From Cinclus cinclus (taxonomy: Eukaryota > Chordata > Aves > Passeriformes > Cinclidae), in assembly GCF_963662255.1 (NCBI RefSeq), contig NC_085073.1:434001-498000 (forward strand): DNA of 64,000 nucleotides, given 5' to 3'. Numbering within the stretch: the stretch's first letter is position 1; every line of letters begins with the position of its first letter. The translations under genes were made by a program, and so were the position numbers. Of the stretch, positions 28,201 through 39,600 are shown piece after piece. The notes beneath the pieces are model-generated. The model ran no database searches. It had not been told where the DNA came from and saw only the letters and a list, made by a program, of their open reading frames with translations.

Positions 28201-29843
28201 TAATTGTACCAGGTTTTAATTGGGCCCCATGCTTTCACAATTCATCCCTGGCACTTTTAGGCCCATTGGTGTCACAAGGGACCATTAGATTGTTAGCCTC
28301 CATTGGGTTACAATGGTTCCTTGCTTCTCTTAACCTCTGTGGTGTCACAATGCATTCCATGCCATTTTAGGCCACTTGATGTCACAATGAATCATTTGAT
28401 TCTTGGCCTCCATGGTGTCATAATGGTTCCTTGTTTCTATTGGGCCCCATGCTGTCACAATTCATCCCTGGCCCTTTTACGACCCCTGGTGTCAAATGGG
28501 ATCCTGGGATTATTAGTCTCCATTGGGTCACAATGGATCCTTTCTTCTCTTAACCCCTGTGGTGTCACAATGCATCCCATGCCCTTTTAGGCCACTTGAT
28601 GTTACAATGAATCATTTGATTCTTGGCCTCCATGGTGACATAATAGATCCTTGCTTCTATTGGTCCCCGTGCTGTAAGAATTCATCCCTGGCCCTTTTTA
28701 TACCCCCTGGTGTCAAAAGGGATCATTAGATTGTTAGCCTGCATTGGGTCACAATGGTTCCTTGCTTCTCTTAACCTCTGTGGTGTCACAGTGCATCCCA
28801 TGCCCTTTTAGGACACTTGGTCTTAAAATGAACCATTTGACTCTTGGCCTTCATGGTGTCATAATGGTTCCTTGCTTCTATAGGTCCCCATGCTGTCACA
28901 GTTCATCCGTGGTCCTTTTCCGCCCCCTGGAGTTAAAAGGGATTCTTAGATTGTTAGCCTGTATTGGGTCACAATGGATCCTTGCTTCTCTTAACCCCTG
29001 TGGTGTCACAATGCATCCCATGCCCTTTTAGGCCACTTGGTGTTACAATGAATAATTTGGTTCTTGGCCTCTATGGTGTCATAATATTTCCATGTTTTTA
29101 TTGTGCCCCATGCTTTCACAATTCATCCCTGGCCCTATTACAAGCCCTGGTGTCACAATGGATCATTAGATAGTTAGCCTGCCTTGGGTCACAATGGTTC
29201 CTTGCTTCTCTTAACCTCTGTGGTGTCACAATGCATTCCAAGCCCTTTTAGGCCACTTGGTCTTACAATGAACCATTTGATTCTTGGCCTTCATGGTGTC
29301 ATAATGGTTCCTTGCTTCTATAGGTCCCCATGCTGTCACAGTTCATCCGTGGTCCTTTTGCACCCCCTGGTGTCAAAAGGGATTCTAAGATTGTTTGCCT
29401 GCCTTGGGTCACAATGGTTCCTTGCTTCTCTTAACCCCTGTGGTGTCACAATGCATCCCATGCCCTTTTAGGCCACTTGATGTTACAATGAATCATTTGA
29501 TTTTTGGCCTCCATGGTGGCATAATTGTACCAGGTTTTAATTGGGCCCCATGCTTTCACAATTCACCCCTGGCCCTTTTAGGCCCATTGGTGTCACAAGG
29601 GACCATTAGATTGTTAGCCTCCATTGGGTAACAATGGTTCCTTGCTTCTCTTAACCTCTGTGGTGTCACAATGCATCCCATGCCCTTTTAGGCCACTTGA
29701 TGTCACAATGAATCATTTGATTCTTGGCCTCCATGGTGTCATAATGGTTCCTTGTTTCTATTGGACCCCATGCTGTCACAATTCATCCCTGGCCCTTTTA
29801 CGCCCCCTGGTGCCAAATGGGATCCTGGGATTATTAGCCTCCA
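23018..29843. repeat. 31-monomer higher-order unit, copy 1 (6,826 bases)
   Basis: Consists of the 10-monomer repeat followed by about 21 further monomers. Landmarks recur exactly 6,826 bases later, for example monomer starts 24119/30945, 25001/31827, 25662/32488, 26101/32927 and 26540/33366. Private shared features are TAATTTTCCAGG (about 26,001 and 32,827), TATTGGGACCC (about 26,236 and 33,062), ATGTCACAATGC after AACCCCTGTG, and the shortened ATTTTATACCCCTGG (about 26,493 and 33,319). Confidence 0.85.
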
Positions 29844-32800
29844 TTGGGTCACAATGGATCCTTGCTTCTCTTAACCCCTGTGGTGTCACAATGCATCCCA
29901 TGCCCTTTTAGGCCACTTGATGTCACAATGAATCATTTGATTCTTGGCGTCTATGGTGGCATAATAGGTCCTTGCTTCTATTGGTCCCCGTGCTGTAACA
30001 ATCCATCCCTGGCCATTTTAGGCCCCCTGGTGCCACAAGGGATCATTAGATTTTTAGCAAGCATTGGGTCACAATGGTTCCTTGCTTCTCTTAACCTCTG
30101 TGGTGTCACAATGCATCCCATGCCCTTTTAGGCCACTTGATGTCACAATGAATCATTTTAGTCTTGGCCTCCATGGTGACATAATAGATCCTTGCTTCTA
30201 TTGGACCCCGTGCTGTAACAATTCATCCCTGGCCCTTTTTATACCCCCTGGTGCCACAAGGGATCATTAGATTGTTAGCCTGCATTGGGTCATAATGGTT
30301 CCTTGCTTCTCTTAACCTCTGTGGTGTCACAATGCATTCCAAGCCCTTTTAGGCCACTTGGTCTTACAATGAATCATTTGATTCTTGGCCTTCATGGTGT
30401 CATAATGGTTCCTTGTTTCTATTGGTCCCCATGCTGTCACAATTCATCCCTGGCCCTTTTACGACCCCTGGTGTCAAATGGGATCCTGGGATTATTAGCC
30501 TCCATTGGGTCACAATGGTTCCTTGCTTCTCTTAACCCCTGTGGTGTCACAATGCATCCCATGCCCTTTTAGGCCACTTGATGTCACAATGAATCATTTG
30601 ATTTTTGGCCTCCATGGTGGCATAATTGTACCAGGTTTTAATTGGGCCCCATGCTTTCACAATTCATCCCTGGTCCTTTTAGGCCCATTGGTGTCACAAG
30701 GGACCATTGGATTGTTAGCCTCCATTGGGTAACAATGGTTCCTTGCTTCTCTTAACCTCTGTGGTGTCACAATGCATTGCATGCCATTTTAGGCCACTTG
30801 ATGTCACAATGAATCATTTGATTCTTGGCCTCCATGGTGTCATAATGGTTCCTTGTTTCTATTGGGCCCCATGCTGTCACAATTCATCCCTGGCCCTTTT
30901 ACGCCCCCTGGTGTCAAATGGGATCCTGGGATTATTAGCCTGCCTTGGGTCACAATGGATCCTTGCTTCTCTTAACCCCTGTGGTGTCACAATGCATCCC
31001 ATGCCCTTTTAGGCCACTTGATGTCACAATGAATCATTTGATTCTTGGCCTCCATGGTGACATAATAGATCCTTGCTTCTATTGGTCCCCGTGCTGTTAC
31101 AATTCATCTCTGGCCCTTTTTATACACCCTGGTGCCACAAGGGATCATTAGATTGTTAGCCTGCATTGGGTCATAATGGTTCCTTGCTTCTCTTAACCTC
31201 TGTGGTGTCACAATGCATCCCATGCCCTTTTAGGCCACTTGATGTCACAATGAATCATTTGATTCTTGGCCTCCATGGTGACATAATGGTTCCTTGTTTC
31301 TATTGGTCCCCGTGCTGTTACAATTCATCCCTGGCCCTTTTTATACCCCCTGGTGCCACAAGGGATCATTAGATTGTTAGCCTCCATTGGGTAACAATGG
31401 TTCCTTGCTTCTCTTAACCTCTGTGGTGTCACAATGCATCCCATGCCCTTTTAGGCCACTTGATGTCACAATGAATCATTTGATTCTTGGCCTCCATGGT
31501 GGCATAATAGATCCTTGCTTCTATTGGTCCCCGTGCTGTAACAATCCATCCCTGGCCATTTTAGGCCCCCTGGTGTCACAAGGGATCATTAGATTGTTAG
31601 CCTGCATTGGGTCACAATGGTTCCTTTCTTCTCTTAACCCCTGTGGTGTCACAATGCATCCCATGCCCTTTTAGGCCACTTGATGTCACAATGAACCATT
31701 TGATTTTTGGCCTCCATGGTGGCATAATTGTACCAGGTTTTAATTGGGCCCCATGCTTTCACAATTCATCCCTGGCCCTTTTAGGCCCATTGGTGTCACA
31801 AGGGACCATTAGATTGTTAGCCTCCATTGGGTAACAATGGTTCCTTGCTTCTCTTAACCTCTGTGGTGTCACAATGCATTCCATGCCATTTTAGGCCACT
31901 TGATGTCACAATGAATCATTTGATTCTTGGCCTCCATGGTGGCATAATGGTTCCTTGTTTCTATTGGACCCCATGCTGTCACAATTCATCCCTGGCCCTT
32001 TTACGCCCCCTGGTGCCAAATGGGATCCTGGGATTATTAGCCTCCATTGGGTCACAATGGATCCTTGCTTCTCTTAACCCCTGTGGTGTCACAATGCATC
32101 CCATGCACTTTTAGGCCACTTGATGTCACAATGAATCATTTGATTCTTGGCGTCTATGGTGGCATAATAGGTCCTTGCTTCTATTGGTCCCCGTGCTGTA
32201 ACAATCCATCCCTGGCCTTTTTAGGCCCCCTGGTGTCACAAGGGATCATTAGATTTTTAGCAAGCATTGGGTCACAATGGTTCCTTGCTTCTCTTAACCT
32301 CTGTGGTGTCACAATGCATCCCATGCCCTTTTAGGCCACTTGATGTCACAATGAATCATTTTATTCTTGGCCTCCATGGTGACATAATAGATCCTTGCTT
32401 CTATTGGACCCCGTGCTGTAACAATTCATCCCTGGCCCTTTTTATACCCCCTGGTGCCACAAGGGATCATTAGATTGTTAGCCTGCATTGGGTCACAATG
32501 GTTCCTTGCTTCTCTTAACCTCTGTGGTGTCACAATGCATTCCAAGCCCTTTTAGGCCACTTGGTCTTACAATGAACCATTTGATTCTTGGCCTCCATGG
32601 TGTCATAATGGCTCCTTGTTTCTATTGGTCCCCATGCTGTCACAATTCATCCCTGGCCCTTTTACGACCCCTGGTGTCAAATGGGATCCTGGGATTATTA
32701 GCCTCCATTGGGTCACAATGGATTCTTGCTTCTCTTAACCCCTGTGATGTCACAATGCATCCCATGCCCTTTTAGGCCACTTGATGTCACAATGAATCAT

Positions 32801-33580
32801 TTGAGTCTTGGCCTCCATGGTGGCATAATTTTCCAGGTTTTAATTGGGCCTCATGCTTTCACAATTCATCCCTGGCCCTTTTAGGTCCATTGGCGTCACA
32901 AGGGACCATTGGATTGTTAGCCTCCATTGGGTAACAATGGTTCCTTGCTTCTCTTAACCTCTGTGGTGTCACAATGCATTCCATGCCATTTTAGGCCACT
33001 TGATGTCACAATGAATCATTTGATTCTTGGCCTCCATGGTGTCATAATGGTTCCTTGTTTCTATTGGGACCCATGCTGTCACAATTCATCCCTGGCCCTT
33101 TTACGACCCCTGGTGTCAAATGGGATCCTGGGATTATTAGCCTCCATTGGGTCACAATGGATCCTTGCTTCTCTTAACCCCTGTGGTGTCACAATGCATC
33201 CCATGCCCTTTTAGGCCACTTGATGTCACAATGAATCATTTGATTCTTGGCCTCCATGGTGACATAATAGATCCTTGCTTCTATTGGGCCCCATGCTGTT
33301 ACAATTCATCCCTGGCAATTTTATACCCCTGGTGCCACAAGGGATCTTTAGATTGTTAGCCTGCATTGGGTCATAATGGTTCCTTGCTTCTCTTAAACTC
33401 TGTGGTGTCACAATGCATCCCATGCCCTTTTAGGCCACTTGATGTCACAATGAATCATTTGATTCTTGGCCTCCATGGTGGCATAATAGATCCTTGCTTC
33501 TATTGGTCCCTGTGCTGTAACAATCCATCCCTGGCCATTTTACGACCCCTGGTGTCAAATGGGATCATTAGATTGTTAGC

Positions 33581-33662
33581 CTGCATTGGGTCACAATGGT
33601 TCCTTGCTTCTCTTAACCTCTGTGGTGTCACAATGCATTCCATGTATTTTAGGCCACTTGAT
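33581..33662. repeat. Shortened monomer with private deletion
   Basis: Sub-repeat 2 reads CATTCCATGTATTTTAGG, two bases shorter than the usual CATTCCAAGCCCTTTTAGG. The frame change joins two of the spurious reading frames into the longest one in the window (33,366-33,872, 168 codons). The upstream junction TTTTACGACCC followed by GGGATCATTAG is also a hybrid of two types. There is no sign of selection for coding. Confidence 0.8.
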
Positions 33663-34246
33663 CTTACAATGAATCATTTGATTCTTGGCCTTCATGGTGT
33701 CATAATGTTTCCTTGTTTCTATTGGTCCCCATGCTGTCACAATTCATCCCTGGCCCTTTTACGACCCCTGGTGTCAAATGGGATCCTGGGATTATTAGCC
33801 TCCATTGGGTCACAATGGATCCTTGCTTCTCTTAACCCCTGTGGTGTCACAATGCATCCCATGCCCTTTTAGGCCACTTGATGTCACAATGAATCATTTG
33901 ATTCTTGGCCTCCATGGTGACATAATAGATCCTTGCTTCTATTGGTCTCCGTGCTGTTACAATTAATCCCTGGCCCTTTTTATACCCCCTGGTGCCACAA
34001 GGGATCATTAGATTGTTAGCCTGCATTGGGTCACAATGGTTCCTTGCTTCTCTTAACCTCTGTGGTGTCACAATGCATCCCATGCACTTTTAGGCCACTT
34101 GATGTCACAATGAATCATTTGATTCTTGGCCTCCATGGCGGCATAATTGTACCAGGTTTTAATTGGGCCCCATGCTTTCACAATTCATCCCTGGCCCTTT
34201 TACGACCCCTGGTGTCAAATGGGATCCTGGGATTATTTGCCTCCAT

Positions 34247-34687
34247 TGGGTCACAATGGATCCTTGCTTCTCTTAACCCCTGTGGTGTCACAATGCATCC
34301 CATGCCCTTTTAGGCCACTTGATGTCACAATGAATCATTTGATTCTTGGCCTCCATGGTGACATAGTAGATCCTTGCTTCTATTGGTCCCCGTGCTGTTA
34401 CAATTCATCCCTGGCCATTTTTATACCCCCTGGTGCCACAAGGGATCATTAGATTGTTAGCCTGCATTGGGTCACAATGGATCCTTGCTTCTCTTAACCC
34501 CTGTGGTGTCACAATGCATCCCATGCCCTTTTAGGCCACTTGATGTCACAATGAATCATTTGATTCTTGGCCTCCATGGTGACATAATAGATCCTTGCTT
34601 CTATTGGTCCCCGTGCTGTTACAATTCATCCCTGGCCATTTTTATACCCCCTGGTGCCACAAGGGATCATTAGATTGTTAGCCTGCA
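34247..34687. repeat. Local single-monomer duplication (two adjacent type f monomers)
   Basis: Two successive f monomers, 34,247-34,466 and 34,467-34,687, are almost the same. Visible differences are ACATAGTAGATCC in the first against ACATAATAGATCC in the second, and a TTTGCCTCC/TTAGCCTGC difference at the boundary. Copy 1 of the 6.8-kb unit has one monomer at this place (27,421-27,641), so this is a gain by one unit. Confidence 0.8.
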
Positions 34688-36668
34688 TTGGGTCACAATG
34701 GTTCCTTGCTTCTCTTAACCTCTGTGGTGTCACAATGCATCCCATGCCCTTTTAGGCCACTTGATGTCACAATGAATCATTTGATTCTTGGCCTCCATGG
34801 TGACATAATAGATCCTTGCTTCTATTGGACCCCTTGCTGTAACAATTCATCCCTGGCCCTTTTTATACCCCCTGGTGCCACAAGGGATCATTAGATTGTT
34901 AGCCTGCATTGGGTCATAATGGTTCCTTGCTTCTCTTAACCTCTGTGGTGTCACAGTGCATTCCAAGCCCTTTTAGGCCACTTGGTCTTACAATGAACCA
35001 TTTGATTCTTGGCCTTCATGGTGTCATAATGGTTCCTTGTTTCTATTGGTCCCCATGCTGTCACAATTCATCCCTGGCCCTTTTACGACCCCTGGTGTCA
35101 AATGGGATCCTGGGATTATTAGCCTCCATTGGGTCACAATGGTTCCTTGCTTCTCTTAACCCCTGTGGTGTCACAATGCATCCCATGCCCTTTTAGGCCA
35201 CTTGATGTCACAATGAATCATTTGATTTTTGGCCTCCATGGTGGCATAATTGTACCAGGTTTTAATTGGGCCCCATGCTTTCACAATTCATCCCTGGCAC
35301 TTTTAGGCCCATTGGTGTCACAAGGGACCATTAGATTGTTAGCCTCCATTGGGTTACAATGGTTCCTTGCTTCTCTTAACCTCTGTGGTGTCACAATGCA
35401 TTCCATGCCATTTTAGGCCACTTGATGTCACAATGAATCATTTGATTCTTGGCCTCCATGGTGTCATAATGGTTCCTTGTTTCTATTGGGCCCCATGCTG
35501 TCACAATTCATCCCTGGCCCTTTTACGACCCCTGGTGTCAAATGGGATCCTGGGATTATTAGTTTCCATTGGGTCACAATGGATCCTTTCTTCTCTTAAC
35601 CCCTGTGGTGTCACAATGCATCCCATGCCCTTTTAGGCCACTTGATGTTACAATGAATCATTTGATTCTTGGCCTCCATGGTGACATAATAGATCCTTGC
35701 TTCTATTGGTCCCCGTGCTGTAAGAATTCATCCCTGGCCCTTTTTATACCCCCTGGTGTCACAAGGGACCATTAGATTGTTAGCCTGCATTGGGTCACAA
35801 TGGTTCCTTGCTTCTCTTAACCTCTGTGGTGTCACAGTGCATTCCAAGCCCTTTTAGGACACTTGGTCTTAAAATGAACCATTTGACTCTTGGCCTTCAT
35901 GGTGTCATAATGGTTCCTTGCTTCTATAGGTCCCCATGCTGTCACAGTTCATCCGTGGTCCTTTTGCGGCCCTGGAGTCAAAAGGGATTCTTAGATTGTT
36001 AGCCTGTATTGGGTCACAATGGATCCTTGCTTCTCTTAACCCCTGTGGTGTCACAATGCATCCCATGCCCTTTTAGGCCACTTGGTGTTACAATGAATCA
36101 TTTGGTTCTTGGCCTCTATGGTGTCATAATATTTCCATGTTTTTATTGCGCCCCATGCTTTCACAATTCATCCCTGGCCCTATTACAAGCCCTGGTGTCA
36201 CAATGGATCATTAGATAGTTAGCCTGCCTTGGGTCACAATGGTTCCTTGCTTCTCTTAACCTCTGTGGTGTCACAATGCATTCCAAGCCCTTTTAGGCCA
36301 CTTGGTCTTACAATGAACCATTTGATTCTTGGCCTTCATGGTGTCATAATGGTTCCTTGCTTCTATAGGTCCCCATGCTGTCACAGTTCATCCGTGGTCC
36401 TTTTGCGCCCCCTGGTGTCAAAAGGGATTCTAAGATTGTTAGCCTGCCTTGGGTCACAATGGTTCCTTGCTTCTCTTAACCCCTGTGGTGTCACAATGCA
36501 TCCCATGCCCTTTTAGGCCACTTGATGTCACAATGAATCATTTCATTTTTGGCCTCCATGGTGGCATAATTGTACCAGGTTTTAATTGGGCCCCATGCTC
36601 TCACAATTCATCCCTGGCCCTTTTAGGACCATTAGTGTCACAAGGGACCATTAGATTGTTAGCCTCCA

Positions 36669-39600
36669 TTGGGTCACAATGGATCCTTGCTTCTCTTAAC
36701 CCCTGTGGTGTCACAAGGCATCCCATGCCCTTTTAGGCCACTTGATGTCACAATGAATCATTTGATTCTTGGCCTCCATGGTGACATAATAGATCCTTGC
36801 TTCTATTGGTCCCCGTGCTGTAACAATCCATCCCTGGCCATTTTAGGCCCCCTGGTGTCACAAGGGATCATTAGATTGTTAGCCTGCATTGGGTCACACT
36901 GGTTCCTTGCTTGTCTTAGCCCCTTTGGTGTCACAATGCATCCCATGCCCTTTTAGGCCACTTGGTGTTACAATGAATCATTTGAGTCTTGGTCTCTATT
37001 GTGTCATAATATTTCCATGTTTTTATTGTGCCCCATGCTTTCACAATTCATCCCTGGCCCTATTGCAACCCCTGGTGTCACAATGGATCATTAGATTGTT
37101 AGCCTGCATTGGGTCACAATGGTTCCTTGCTTCTCTTAACCTCTGTGGTGTCACAATGCATTCCAAGCCCTTTTAGGCCACTTGGTCTTACAATGAACCA
37201 TTTGATTCTTGGCCTTCATGGTGTCATAATGGTTCCTTGCTTCTATAGGTCCCCATGCTGTCACAGTTCATCCGTGGTCCTTTTGCGCCCCCTGGTGTCA
37301 AAAGGGATTCTAAGATTGTTAGCCTGCCTTGGGTCACAATGGTTCCTTGCTTCTCTTAACCCCTGTGGTGTCACAATGCATCCCATGCCCTTTTAGGCCA
37401 CTTGATGTCACAATGAATCATTTGATTTTTGGCCTCCATGGTGGCATAATTGTACCGGGTTTTAATTGGGCCCCATGCTTTCACAATTCATCCCTGGCCC
37501 TTTTAGGCCCATTGGTTTCACAAGGGACCATTAGATTGTTAGCCTCCATTGGGTAACAATGGTTCCTTGCTTCTCTTAACCTCTGTGGTGTCACAATGCA
37601 TTCCATGCCATTTTAGGCCACTTGATGTCACAATGAATCATTTGATTCTTGGCCTCCATGGTGTCATAATGGTTCCTTGTTTCTATTGGGCCCCATGCTG
37701 TCACAATTCATCCCTGGCACTTTTAAGACCCCTGGTGTCAAATGGGATCCTGGGATTATTAGCCTGCATTGGGTCACAATGGTTCCTTGCTTCTCTTAAG
37801 CCCTGTGGTGTCAAAATGAATCCCATGCCCTTTTAGGCCACTTGATGTCACAATGTATCATTTGATTCTTGGCCTCCATGGTGACATAATAGATCCTTGC
37901 TTCTATTGGTCCCCGTGCTGTAACAATTCATCCCTGGCCCTTTTTATACCCCCTGGTGCCACAAGGGATCATTAGATTGTTAGCCTGCATTGGGTCACAA
38001 TGGTTCCTTGCGTCTCTTAACCTCTGTGGTGTCACAATGCATTCCAAGACCTTTTAGGCCACTTGGTCTTAAAATGAACCATTTGATTCTTGGCCTTCAT
38101 GGTGTCATAATGGTTCCTTGCTTCTATCGGTCCCCATGCTGTCACAGTTCATCTGTGGTCCTTTTGCGCCCCCTGGTGTCAAAAGGGATCATTAGATTTT
38201 TAGCCTGCATTGGGTCACAATGGTTCCTTGCTTCTCTTAACCCCTGTGGTGTCACAATGCATCCCATACCCTTTTAGGCCACTTGATGTTACAATGAATC
38301 ATTTGATTTTTGGCCTCCATGGTGGCATAATTGAGCCAGGTTTTAATTGGGCCCCATTCTTTCACAATTCATCCCTGGCCCTATTACAACCCCTGTTGTC
38401 ACAATGGATCATTAGATTGTTAGCCTGCATTGGGTCACAATGGATCCTTGCTTCTCTTAACCCCTTTGGTGTCACAATGTATCCCATGCCCTTTTAGGCC
38501 ACTTGATGTCACAATGAATCATTTGATTTTTGGCCTCCATGGTGGCATAATTGTACCAGGTTTTAATTGTCCCCATGCTTTCACAATTAATCCCTGGCCC
38601 TTTTACGCCCCCTGGTGTCAAATGGGATCCTGGGATTATTAGCCTCCATTGGGTCACAATGGATCCTTGCTTCTCTTAACCCCTGTGGTGTCACAATGCA
38701 TCCCATGCCCTTTTAGGCCACTTGATGTTACAATGAATCATTTGATTCTTGGCCTCCATGGTGACATAATAGATCCTTGCTTCTATTGGTCCCCGTGCTG
38801 TTACAATTCATCCCTGGCCATTTTTATACCCCCTGGTGCCACAAGGGATCATTAGATTGTTAGCCTCCCTTGGGTCACAATGGTTCCTTGCTTCTCTTAA
38901 CCTCTGTGGTGTCACAGTGCATTCCAAGCCCTTTTAGGACACTTGGTCTTAAAATGAACCATTTGACTCTTGGCCTTCATGGTGTCATAATGGTTCCTTG
39001 CTTCTATAGGTCGCCATGCTGTCACAGTTCATCCGTGGTCCTTTTGCGCCCCCTGGAGTCAAAAGGGATTCTTAGATTGTTAGCCTGTATTGGGTCACAA
39101 TGGATCCTTGCTTCTCTTAACCCCTGTGGTGTCACAAGGCATCCCATGCCCTTTTAGGCCACTTGATGTCAAAATGAATCATTAGATTCTTGGCCTCCAT
39201 GGTGACATAATAGATCCTTGCTTCTATTGGTCCCCGTGCTGTAACAATCCATCCCTGGCCATTTTAGGCCCCCTGGTGTCACAAGGGATCATTAGATTGT
39301 TAGCCTGCATTGGGTCACACTGGTTCCTTGCTTCTCTTAGCCCCTTTGGTGTCACAATGCATCCCATGCCCTTTTAGGCCACTTGGTGTTACAATGAATC
39401 ATTTGAGTCTTGGTCTCTATTGTGTCATAATATTTCCATGTTTTTATTGTGCCCCATGCTTTCACAATTCATCCCTGGCCCTATTGCAACCCCTGGTGCC
39501 ACAATGGATCATTAGATTGTTAGCCTCCCTTGGGTCACAATGGTTCCTTGCTTCTCTTAACCTCTGTGGTGTCACAATGCATTCCAAGCCCTTTTAGGCC

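Larger units (their letters stand above)
29844..36668. repeat. 31-monomer higher-order unit, copy 2, with one extra monomer
   Basis: Follows copy 1 directly. The offset is 6,826 up to about 34.2 kb and 7,045-7,046 after it (28744/35790, 29184/36229), because one monomer is duplicated at 34,247-34,687. The correspondence ends near 36,668, where the next monomer is type e instead of the expected d-like one. Its first ten monomers also match 20,816-23,017 at an offset of about 9,028. Confidence 0.85.

Noticed and set aside
33366..33872. Longest reading frame, 168 codons
   Set aside because: Arises from a two-base deletion in one monomer (CATTCCATGTATTTTAGG) that joins two of the usual frames. 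The corresponding place in the first 6.8-kb copy lacks it.
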